DNA of 64,000 nt from positions 81,176 through 145,175 of the forward strand of contig NZ_FNAC01000008.1 in the NCBI RefSeq assembly GCF_900101705.1. The letters are read 5' to 3'. The position numbers and the translations under genes were made by a program. Shown here in pieces: positions 27,194 through 34,336 of this stretch. Origin of the DNA: Algoriphagus faecimaris (GTDB lineage Bacteria > Bacteroidota > Bacteroidia > Cytophagales > Cyclobacteriaceae). The notes under the pieces were generated by a model. It saw only the letters and a program-made list of their open reading frames with translations, did no database searches and was not told the origin of the DNA. Positions within the stretch are counted from its first letter, which is position 1. Every line of letters starts with the position of its first letter.

Positions 27194-27973
27194 ATGGAAG
27201 AAAATCAAATCTCCGAAACTGATAAAGACCTTTCCAACAAGGAGCTAATTAATTCTTTGAAAAAGAAAAACTGGAAATCCTATTTCAAGGAGTTTTTTAT
27301 GCTGTTTTTGGCAGTTTTTTGTGGATTCCTGGCGGAGAACTATCGGGAAAGCAGGGTAGAAAAGCAAATAGAAAGACAGTTTATCAAATCCTATATTGAG
27401 GATTTAAAATCCGATACCGCTTCTATTAGACAAGTTCTTGATATCGCGAAATTGAAAAAGTCCAAAATGGACTCGCTTATGTTGCTTTTAAAAAATCAGA
27501 GCATCGAAGGGCATGAAAATGAGTTGTATTTTTTTGGAAGAATTCTAATAAGAGGATTTAGTTTTCAGAGCAATGACCGCACCTTTTCTCAATTGAAAAA
27601 TTCAGGGTCTACACGATTGATTCGAAATAAACAGGCGACCGATAGCATTATCGCCTATCAGAAATTAGTAGAACAGTTAGACTGGAACTACCTAGACGAG
27701 AAAAGGGTGCGCTACGAAGCATTAAATTATATTATTCAGATTTTTGACCCCTTTGTTTTCGACGAAATGATCACTGAAACCGGTATCGGTATCAGTAGAA
27801 CTTCCGGCAATCCACCGCTTCGTTCCTATGACCCCTCTCTTCAGCAAGACCTAGCCCATTGGGCGCACCAATTGGAGGGGAGTGATTACATCATCACTAC
27901 CAAGTTGAAAAAGCTCATTGAAAGTGCAGTTGAGCTGATTGCTTTACTTACCAAAGAATATGACCTTGAGTAG
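27194..27973 (+). CDS. Single-pass membrane protein of the DUF6090-like array (paralogue pair, first)
   Basis: Function unknown. The ATG at 27194 (MEENQISETDK) is preferred to an in-frame TTG at 27170 inside the previous gene. The 259-residue product has a short charged N-tail, the conserved LKKKNWKSYFKEFFMLFLAV leading into one membrane helix (about 35-53), AENYRES, and a long helical, charged domain. The N-terminal 60 residues closely match those of the next gene, so the two arose by tandem duplication. The architecture parallels DUF6090 proteins, although the N-terminal motif differs. Confidence 0.8.
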   Translation: MEENQISETDKDLSNKELINSLKKKNWKSYFKEFFMLFLAVFCGFLAENYRESRVEKQIERQFIKSYIEDLKSDTASIRQVLDIAKLKKSKMDSLMLLLKNQSIEGHENELYFFGRILIRGFSFQSNDRTFSQLKNSGSTRLIRNKQATDSIIAYQKLVEQLDWNYLDEKRVRYEALNYIIQIFDPFVFDEMITETGIGISRTSGNPPLRSYDPSLQQDLAHWAHQLEGSDYIITTKLKKLIESAVELIALLTKEYDLE

Positions 27974-27976
27974 AAA

Positions 27977-28738
27977 ATGGAAGAAAATCAAGAAATAGCG
28001 GAAAGCGGGAAAGACATTTCCAATATTGAAATGATCAGCTCCTTGAAAAAGAAAAACTGGAAATCTTATTTCAAGGAATTTTTTATGCTGTTTTTGGCTA
28101 TTTCCCTAGGATTTTTTGTAGAAAACCAGCGAGAAGCCTACGTCGAAAACAAAAGTGCCAAAGTCCTCGCGCAATCCATGTTGGAAGATCTGGAACAAGA
28201 TACCACCGCCTTGCACTCAGCCATTCGATTCAACAAAGAAAAAGAATTCGAAATTTCATCCCTGATGAAAATTCTCAATAGTCCCCAAAGCACTTGGGAT
28301 ACTTTGGCCATTTACCAGAAAATGACAGCAACCTTCGCCACTTTCCCTTTTTCTCCGACAGATGGTACCTATACCCAAGTGAAATCTTCCGGTACACTCC
28401 GATTCTTTGAACAGAGTCTGGTGAATCAAATGAATGCCTATGACAATCAGCTTAGGAAAACCCTATTTCGGGACGAACTGATTGAGAAAGCGGAGTGGGA
28501 ACTAGTGCCGCTGGGTGCTGAGATTTTGAATTTTGAAGTGACGGGAGAGTTACGGTTCAACAAGTCTATCACCCGGGAAATGTATCTTAAAATTCCGGAC
28601 AAACGAACCCTAGATATTTTCATCAACAAAATAGCTGTGGTTCGAACAATGATGGGACGCTCAATACAAGAATATGAAGCGCAGCTACTTCTTGGAGAAG
28701 AACTGATCAAGGCAATCAAAGACAACTATAAATTGTAG
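27977..28738 (+). CDS. Single-pass membrane protein of the DUF6090-like array (paralogue pair, second)
   Basis: A 253-residue paralogue of the preceding gene, beginning 3 bp after its stop. It has the same MEENQ start, LKKKNWKSYFKEFFMLFLAI, one membrane helix, VENQREA, and a helical domain with a repeated pattern: both genes carry SxDxTxxQ(V/L)KSSG-like motifs (NDRTFSQLKNSGS in the first, TDGTYTQVKSSGT here) near the middle. This shared motif probably marks a folded sensory or binding domain. Function is unknown. Confidence 0.8.
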   Translation: MEENQEIAESGKDISNIEMISSLKKKNWKSYFKEFFMLFLAISLGFFVENQREAYVENKSAKVLAQSMLEDLEQDTTALHSAIRFNKEKEFEISSLMKILNSPQSTWDTLAIYQKMTATFATFPFSPTDGTYTQVKSSGTLRFFEQSLVNQMNAYDNQLRKTLFRDELIEKAEWELVPLGAEILNFEVTGELRFNKSITREMYLKIPDKRTLDIFINKIAVVRTMMGRSIQEYEAQLLLGEELIKAIKDNYKL

Positions 28739-28769
28739 TATCGATGGAAATAAAAAATGAAAAAGACCC

Positions 28770-28970
28770 ATGCTAAACTTTTTCCGAAAAATCCGTCAAA
28801 AACTCCTTCAGCAAAACCAAGTGACTCGTTACTTGGCTTACTCGGTCGGAGAAATATTTTTAGTGGTCATAGGAATATTGGTAGCTCTTCAGGTAAACAA
28901 CCGGAACGAAGTCACTCAACTTGAAAAGCTGGGATTACATTTTAGAATTAATCGGGTAAGTAAATATTAA
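28770..28970 (+). pseudogene. Truncated DUF6090 gene (N-terminus only)
   Basis: The 66-residue frame has the full family N-terminus (FFRKIRQKLLQQNQVTRYL), the membrane helix GEIFLVVIGILVALQVN and NNRNE, then stops after about 20 unrelated residues. Full family members here have about 240 residues, so the extracytoplasmic domain is lost. Only 22 bp separate it from the next gene, which suggests a deletion that joined the two. A functional mini-protein cannot be excluded. Confidence 0.7.
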
Positions 28971-28992
28971 ATTTTTACTAAAACATAGAAAC

Positions 28993-29523
28993 ATGAAAAC
29001 AGTACTTTGTCGATCAATTCACGAGAGAATTCTCCCATTTTTAGTATTTCTGGCAATTTTGAGTTGTGAGTCCAATACAGCAACAAGTCCCAAGACCCCT
29101 CAGTTTAACCATGTGTATTTGCATGTATCAGACATGGATAGATCATTGGCTTTTTATACCTCAGCTTTCGATTTGGAAGTGACAAAGCACATCAGAAAAT
29201 TAAAGCGGACCTTGGAAGATGGTCAAACGGTAGAACAGGAGATCAATTTGGCTTTACTGAAATTTCCGGGACATTATTTCGCATTGGAAATTGGAGAAAC
29301 ACTTGATTCTCTAGCCAGTAATATTCTAGCCAGCTTTGCCCATGTAGGTATTGAGGTAGAGGATATTGAATCAGCCAGTGAGCGAATTATTAAGGCGGGA
29401 GGATTATCCTCTAGACCGATTACGCAGGTAGAAACGGAAAGCATTCAAGCCAAAACCGCATTCTTCACAGGTCCAGATGGAGAAACTATAGAACTCATGC
29501 AAATCATTTCAGGAAATTTTTGA
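28993..29523 (+). CDS. VOC-family (glyoxalase/dioxygenase-fold) lipoprotein
   Basis: A 176-residue lipoprotein with lipobox ILSC (Cys about 25). The mature part is one vicinal-oxygen-chelate module pair: FNHVYLHVSDMDRSLAFYTS with metal-ligand His, FAHVGIEVEDIESA with a second His, and FFTGPDGETIELMQ with the terminal Glu. Together these fit the metal-binding set of VOC enzymes. The substrate is unknown, and surface anchoring is unusual for the superfamily. It sits inside the membrane-protein array. Confidence 0.85.
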   Translation: MKTVLCRSIHERILPFLVFLAILSCESNTATSPKTPQFNHVYLHVSDMDRSLAFYTSAFDLEVTKHIRKLKRTLEDGQTVEQEINLALLKFPGHYFALEIGETLDSLASNILASFAHVGIEVEDIESASERIIKAGGLSSRPITQVETESIQAKTAFFTGPDGETIELMQIISGNF

Positions 29524-29526
29524 TAT

Positions 29527-30252
29527 ATGAAACGAATCCTATCCACCCTCAAAGAAAAATGGCCGGAATACTTTTTTGAGATTCTAGTTCTGATCATCGG
29601 TATCTGGGGCGCCTTTGAGCTATCAAACTATGGGGAAAATAAAAACCGCAAGAGGGCTGAAATTGAAATCCTGAAAGGTTGTAAGACAGAATTGGTGACC
29701 GACTTGGCAGAAATCAATTTCAATATGAATGAACTCAGGAAAAGCCAGAACGCCTTAAACCTGCTCCTTGAAGTTCTGGAAAATGACGGTTCCTACAACG
29801 ATTCTCTAGCTTTTCACTTCAATTACACCCTTCTACCCATCCATTTTGTCCACTCGACGAGCTCCTTTGAGACCGCTAAATCCAAGGGATTGGATATCAT
29901 ATCCAACGCCAATATCCGCAGCAAGCTGATCGCTGTCTATGATTCCCAATATGATTTTTTCCTCAAAGCTGAACAGGAAGAATTGGCGGAAGTGCAATAC
30001 CACATGAGGCATATATTACCAGGCCGGTTTGAATCAGGACATAATTTTGAGGGTAAGGATAATACTTTTGATGGAAGCATGGTTCCCCTAGACTTTGAAT
30101 CCCTCAAAAGGGATCAGGAGTACCGCTATTTTATTAAAACACAACAAAATCGCACCAGATCCTATATCGGCTATTTTTACGAAAACCTAAGAAAATCAGT
30201 GGAATCGATGATCCAAGACTTGGACGTGGAAATCAAACGGCTGGAAAAATGA
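29527..30252 (+). CDS. Single-pass membrane protein resembling DUF6090
   Basis: A 241-residue protein with the same layout as its neighbours: a short basic/aromatic N-terminus (LSTLKEKWPEYFFEI), one membrane helix (about 18-36) reading LVLIIGIWGAFELSNY, and an alpha-helical charged remainder. Its middle contains HSTSSFETAKSKGLDIIS, comparable to FQSQSSAFEVLKAKGIEIIS in the gene at 30286, so the soluble domains are related although the N-terminal motif is not the classical one. Function unknown. Confidence 0.75.
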   Translation: MKRILSTLKEKWPEYFFEILVLIIGIWGAFELSNYGENKNRKRAEIEILKGCKTELVTDLAEINFNMNELRKSQNALNLLLEVLENDGSYNDSLAFHFNYTLLPIHFVHSTSSFETAKSKGLDIISNANIRSKLIAVYDSQYDFFLKAEQEELAEVQYHMRHILPGRFESGHNFEGKDNTFDGSMVPLDFESLKRDQEYRYFIKTQQNRTRSYIGYFYENLRKSVESMIQDLDVEIKRLEK

Positions 30253-30285
30253 AAAATCTTCACTTAAAAGAAATTTGCAACTAAT

Positions 30286-30999
30286 ATGATCTCACTTTTT
30301 CGCAAAATCCGCCAAAAACTCCTGAAGGAAAATAAATTAGGTAATTATGTAAAATATGCAATCGGAGAGATTTTTCTAGTTGTAGTGGGCATTTTGATAG
30401 CACTTCAGATCAATACCTGGAATGAAGCGCGTAAAACCAAAAAGTTTGAAAATGAGATCCTTTTTCTAATCGACCAAAATCTTCAGCAAGATTCCTTGAT
30501 ATTATCTCAAGAGCTATTCAAGGCTAATAAAGCGATTGAATTAACCGACCGTCTGATAGAACAAGTTGCTCTCAAAAACTACAGTGACAGCTTAAATAGC
30601 TGGATGGGAAAAATTATTTCCTTCGAACGGTTTCAATCTCAGTCCAGCGCTTTTGAAGTTTTGAAGGCGAAAGGGATAGAGATTATTTCAGATAAAGAGC
30701 TCCAACTTGCCCTCATTTCTTATTATGATGTGAGTTTATTTGAGGTTTATCAAAGTTTGGATGATGTTGAAAGCGCATTCAATGCCGACTGGATACCAGT
30801 AATCAAGCAAGAATTCTCTGATTTCAAGTGGAGAGATTTTTGCCAGCCTGTAGATCCCAAAATCTTCTTTGAAAAGCCCTCTACCCTAGTTCTTTTTAAA
30901 ATATTCCAAGACAACAGGGAAGGATCAGTTAGAAATATTGAAGGTGCACTTCGAAGGATTCATGAAATCAGATCCCTCACAAAAACCTACGTTCAATGA
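30286..30999 (+). CDS. DUF6090-type single-pass membrane protein
   Basis: A 237-residue classical member: MISLFRKIRQKLLKENKLG, membrane helix GEIFLVVVGILIALQIN, NTWNEARK, then a helical domain containing SSAFEVLKAKGIEIIS. Bases 30298-30323 match 14331-14356 and 31008-31033 exactly. The ATGA overlap with the next gene shows translational coupling. Function unknown. Confidence 0.85.
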   Translation: MISLFRKIRQKLLKENKLGNYVKYAIGEIFLVVVGILIALQINTWNEARKTKKFENEILFLIDQNLQQDSLILSQELFKANKAIELTDRLIEQVALKNYSDSLNSWMGKIISFERFQSQSSAFEVLKAKGIEIISDKELQLALISYYDVSLFEVYQSLDDVESAFNADWIPVIKQEFSDFKWRDFCQPVDPKIFFEKPSTLVLFKIFQDNREGSVRNIEGALRRIHEIRSLTKTYVQ

Positions 31000-31498
31000 T
31001 CTCGCTTTTTCGCAAAATCCGCCAAAAACTCCTGCAAGAAGGTAAAATTGTGAATTATCTTAAGTACGCCATAGGCGAAATCCTGCTAGTAGTTATCGGA
31101 ATCCTGATTGCGCTTCAAGTAAATAATTGGAATCAAAACCGAATTAATTCAAAACAAGAATATAGCTATTATCAGCGCCTATTGGAAGATATTTTGGAGG
31201 AAAAAATAATCCTCGAGGCTACTCTAAATTATTCGAATCAAGTGATCCTCCATGCCAAAAACGCTATGGCTATTTTTGAAAATTCTACAAATGCTAACCC
31301 AAACCCGCTAGAAAATTTATTGGATTTGGATTATGATTTGGCTAAATCTGTAGTAGAAGACTTAAGGAAGGACGAAAGCTTAAAAAAGATTTACGGTTTT
31401 TAATCGGAAATGAGACCGGCAAAATAAATGATCTCAAGCCGATAGAAATGCAATTAAATGAACTCCTTGAATTACTACAAAACCTCGTCAAGGCCTAG
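30996..31498 (+). pseudogene. DUF6090 gene frameshifted at an A6 run
   Basis: The frame from 30996 reads 135 residues with the family N-terminus (FRKIRQKLLQEGK, membrane helix, NNWNQN) and stops at 31401-31403. If one base is added in the A6 run at 31382-31387, the reading continues as LKKDLRFLIGNETGKIND to a TAG at 31496, ending in a Leu-rich amphipathic helix like that of other members. The restored product would be about 167 residues, shorter than the usual 240. Loss of one A, a sequencing error, or slippage-based expression are the possibilities. Confidence 0.75.
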
Positions 31499-31743
31499 AT
31501 TCTGAATTAAACTCCAGAATTACTTCTATTAAGTCCTATCAAAATTCGGAAAAATAAAATTTGGTTTACCAAAGGGGCGGAATTCCGGCTGACCGTGAGA
31601 CTCACCGAGAAAATTACAATTTGTCTTAATAGAAAATAGGATGGTTCATCCCTAAACATGGCCCAGCCCATTTTCAATTATAAAAAATATCAATTCAATT
31701 CGCATGAATTAAAAATAACGCTTGGGGAATTTTAATTGACCCT

Positions 31744-31769
31744 CGGACAGAAAACTAGTACTTCTGTCC
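31744..31769 (+). promoter_or_regulatory. Shared CGGACA-N15-(C/T)GTCC motif (site 4)
   Basis: CGGACA at 31744-31749 and TGTCC at 31765-31769 with 15-base spacing. No protein start follows within 300 bp. Instead a hairpin lies 140 bp downstream, so this site may drive a small RNA. Confidence 0.45.
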
Positions 31770-31775
31770 CATATC

Positions 31776-31945
31776 TTTTTCTTTTGTGGCTATTTATCAA
31801 GAACTTCAATACATAAACAGGTGCCTTTTGAAACTTAACACATTTACAAAAGCTTAGCACCAACCTTCAGTATTTTTTTTAGTTGATAAGCAACAACAGC
31901 ACTTTTTAGGTCACTTGGAAAATAAGTCTTCCAAGTGACTTTCAC
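31776..31945 (+). ncRNA. Candidate small RNA between motif site 4 and a perfect hairpin
   Basis: The approximate start is set 7 bases after site 4 and the end just past a perfect 11-bp hairpin (31910-31920 with 31929-31939, 8-base loop). The interval contains no ATG-initiated reading frame. It lies in the 594-bp gap 31499-32092, upstream of motif site 5 and the response regulator at 32093. The hairpin has no long T-run, so termination is uncertain; it could instead be a long leader. No known RNA family was recognised. Confidence 0.3.
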
Positions 31946-31995
31946 TGCTTAAATAAAACTGAAAACAAATCGCCGGGAAAAGGATTAATAGGGTT

Positions 31996-32021
31996 CGGAC
32001 AATAAATCCTATATTTCGTAC
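31996..32021 (+). promoter_or_regulatory. Shared CGGACA-N15-CGTAC motif (site 5)
   Basis: CGGACA at 31996-32001 and CGTAC at 32017-32021 with 15-base spacing, ending 71 bp before the ATG at 32093. It is the second copy in this gap, 252 bp after site 4. Confidence 0.48.
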
Positions 32022-32092
32022 AGACACAATTTTATTAGACCAATTAATTTTTAACTTAGTGTCAGTTGCTTACTATTTTTCAACAATAAATT

Positions 32093-32470
32093 ATGAAATT
32101 TCTAATTGTAGATGATGAACCGGATGTAGAATCCTTGTTTCGTCAAAAATTAAGAAAGGAAGTTCGAAGCGGAACTGTAGAGTTGGAGTTTGCCTTTTCG
32201 GGAATAGAAGCCTTAGAAAAACTTCACGCCAAAGTCCCGCCTGATGTACTCTATATTTTTTCTGATATCAATATGCCCGGCATGACAGGATTAGAACTGC
32301 TGGAAAAAGTAAAATCCGAGTTTCCACACATTCATGTAAGTATGATATCTGCCTATGCAGATATGGAAAATCACGACCGGGCGATCAATTCTGGGGCTAA
32401 AGAATTCTTTACCAAACCGCTTAATTTCGAATCCATTCGATCAGAAATATTGACAGTCCTGCCAAATTGA
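32093..32470 (+). CDS. Single-domain response regulator (CheY-like receiver)
   Basis: A stand-alone receiver of 125 residues. The acidic pocket is in LIVDDEPDV, the phosphoacceptor is D58 in FSDINMPGM, the Ser/Thr switch position lies in SMISAYAD, and the conserved Lys is in FTKPLNF. No output domain is present. It is very similar to the receiver at 46344-46730 (shared [31 protein letters not shown]), so it may exchange phosphate with the kinases of the 39.9-47.8 kb operon. It stands alone behind motif site 5. Confidence 0.93.
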   Translation: MKFLIVDDEPDVESLFRQKLRKEVRSGTVELEFAFSGIEALEKLHAKVPPDVLYIFSDINMPGMTGLELLEKVKSEFPHIHVSMISAYADMENHDRAINSGAKEFFTKPLNFESIRSEILTVLPN

Positions 32471-32727
32471 CCTTTTTTTTACTCGATAAGTTTCAGTATA
32501 ACCAATTAAACAGGCACTTGGAGGCCATTCAGCGATGTTAAATTAAATAGTTATTTTTATTTTTTATTCTTTAGTAAAAAATCTATTCGGGGCATCATTT
32601 ATGCACTATATATTTCCAATTGACCGGCGAAGGATCAAACCAATTTTTGCGCCAGAAAACTTAAAAACTCCAGATCAAAGGGAGCTCTCCCGTTTTTTCA
32701 ATTGATCACTATTCTAAAAAAAAGATT

Positions 32728-33297
32728 ATGAAACTGTATTCTATTGGATTACTGGTAGCCTTTATGATGATGGGGACTCTAAATGCCCAAAACATCAACG
32801 TCGGCATCAAAGGGGGGCTTAACAGCTTCACCGTAGCAAATGGAAATTTTGACCAGAAAATCGGTCTCCATCTCGGATTATTGGGACACATACATGTTAC
32901 CGATAATTTCGGCCTGCAACCCGAAATCTACTTTTCCGCTCAGGGAGCAAAAATCGGCAACTCCTCCACTGATCTCAACTTGGACTATATCAATATCCCC
33001 GTGCTTTTTCAGTATATGTTTGATAATGGATTCAGACTGCAGGCCGGGCCTCAGTTGGGTCTTTTGATCGGGGCCAACACAGTCGCTGGAAACACCACCG
33101 TGGATGTGAAAAACGACTTCAAAAGCATCGACTTGGGAGTTGCTATCGGAGCAAGTTATATTCACACTCCCTCTGGATTTGGCGTGGATGCGCGATACAA
33201 TATAGGAACAAGCAACATCAGTGAATTCGCCTCTAATGATTACAAAAATCAAGGCTTGCAACTCGGTGTCTTCTACTTGTTTAAGCATAGAAATTAA
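32728..33297 (+). CDS. Outer-membrane beta-barrel protein (porin-like, PorT/OMP_b-brl type)
   Basis: A 189-residue protein with signal peptide ending LNAQ. The mature part is a small barrel: alternating strands such as NINVGIKGGLNSFT, HLGLLGHIHVTDNFGLQPE and FQYMFDNGFRLQAGPQLG, ending with LQLGVFYLFKHRN. This pattern is typical of eight-stranded Bacteroidota outer-membrane proteins. It is monocistronic, with a terminator at 33313. A 257-bp gap precedes it in which only A/T-rich sequence is seen. Confidence 0.88.
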   Translation: MKLYSIGLLVAFMMMGTLNAQNINVGIKGGLNSFTVANGNFDQKIGLHLGLLGHIHVTDNFGLQPEIYFSAQGAKIGNSSTDLNLDYINIPVLFQYMFDNGFRLQAGPQLGLLIGANTVAGNTTVDVKNDFKSIDLGVAIGASYIHTPSGFGVDARYNIGTSNISEFASNDYKNQGLQLGVFYLFKHRN

Positions 33298-33312
33298 GGC
33301 TAACAATCATTG

Positions 33313-33352
33313 AAAAAGAGGCTGGATCTTGTGGTCCAGCCTCTTTTTTTTT
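33313..33352. terminator. Rho-independent terminator
   Basis: A perfect 9-bp GC-rich stem (33318-33326 with 33335-33343) with an 8-base loop is flanked by an A-run on the left and a T-run on the right, so it can stop transcription from both sides (32728 gene forward, 33429 gene reverse). Confidence 0.9.
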
Positions 33353-33428
33353 GTCTGCTAGGGACGATTTCCGCATTAGGCAAGAATAAAATGCGCAGAG
33401 GAATAAATTCTCTCCCCTACCCAGATTT

Positions 33429-33866
33429 TTAAGTGTTTTCATTCTTCAAGACATACACACTTCCTTCCTTTTCAAAAAAGAATTTTGCATCTACTTTTGG
33501 GAACCTGTAAGAGTCTTTATCCGAAGATTCTGAATTCTCCCATAACTGATTCAAATCTAAAATCCTTGGAAAAAGAGAATATGCCACAATACGCTGATGA
33601 TCGATATACAAAACCAAAATATGGCTATCACTTTGAGTTAAACTTGAAAGGTTATAATACCCCTTTAGTTCGTTAAAGTTTGGGTCGGCATAAGGTTTCA
33701 CTACGAGTAAAGAATCCCAATTCGGTATAGAAGCCAGCTCGGTAAAATCTAATAAGAATTGACTGGGAATTTGATCCGGGATCGCCAAATCAATTTTTGT
33801 AGGAGTAATCCTGTCACATCCAAAAAAGGCAAGAAAAAAGACAGAAAAAGCGAAAATTCTCATCAT
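33429..33866 (-). CDS. Hypothetical lipoprotein
   Basis: A 145-residue protein not recognised as a known family. The N-terminus MMRIFAFSVFFLAFFGC carries a lipobox (Cys about 17). The mature part is rich in beta-type segments (YIDHQRIVAYSLFPRI) and ends KFFFEKEGSVYVLKNENT. It lies 19 bp downstream of the small gene at 33886 and may be co-transcribed. Confidence 0.7.
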   Translation of the reverse strand: MMRIFAFSVFFLAFFGCDRITPTKIDLAIPDQIPSQFLLDFTELASIPNWDSLLVVKPYADPNFNELKGYYNLSSLTQSDSHILVLYIDHQRIVAYSLFPRILDLNQLWENSESSDKDSYRFPKVDAKFFFEKEGSVYVLKNENT

Positions 33867-33885
33867 TTATCCTCCTCCAAAATAC

Positions 33886-34110
33886 TCAAAATTTGATCAA
33901 AACCAGTTTTCTATCCTCCGAAGAGGTGTAAAAGAATCCAATACGATTTCCTTCTATATCCTCAATGAGATTCAATAGATTATTTTTATTCCTCACACAA
34001 TCAATGATTTCATCCACATACCTAACATATCCGATTTCCAGATCCACGCCCTTAACGCCAATTGGATTCCAGCTTTTAAGGGCTTCATTTATTTCATAAT
34101 TAATATCCAT
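33886..34110 (-). CDS. Small hypothetical protein, possible immunity protein
   Basis: A 74-residue cytoplasmic protein without signal peptide. The segment INEALKSWNPIGV followed by an acidic helix resembles small DUF1871-like proteins often found as immunity proteins. Immediately upstream on the same strand (34111-34272) is a decayed coding remnant that ends where this gene begins, the usual toxin-then-immunity order. The assignment is inference from order and pattern. Confidence 0.55.
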   Translation of the reverse strand: MDINYEINEALKSWNPIGVKGVDLEIGYVRYVDEIIDCVRNKNNLLNLIEDIEGNRIGFFYTSSEDRKLVLIKF

Positions 34111-34272
34111 TTAATAGTCGGTTAAGTAGGTAACTATTTTATCACAATTCCAAGTTCCTGGATTTGCCTCAATTACAGTTCCAATAGTTTTCCCGTTAAC
34201 TGGTTACAAAATTCTAAGTTGATAACCATATCCATAAGGCAACCTAACAACCGATCCATTATTCAGAACGCT
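34111..34272 (-). pseudogene. Remnant of a C-terminal (toxin-like) coding sequence
   Basis: The minus-strand frame ending in TAA at 34111-34113 reads protein-like sequence: SVLNNGSVVRLPYGYGYQL, then RIL, a TAA stop, and then PVNGKTIGTVIEANPGTW and NCDKIVTYLTDY. An in-frame stop lies inside and another 54 codons upstream, so it is broken at both ends. It directly precedes the small gene at 33886. The composition resembles C-terminal domains of polymorphic toxins, but no family is recognised. Confidence 0.4.
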
Positions 34273-34336
34273 TTACCGAGGTCAGTGCCATTCGGCCAAA
34301 GGCTGATCTCCACCGACCACTAAATATATTCAACCC

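Noticed and set aside
32588..32615. A CGGGGCATC block before the beta-barrel gene as another copy of the shared motif
   Set aside because: No CGTCC-like block at the 15-base spacing.
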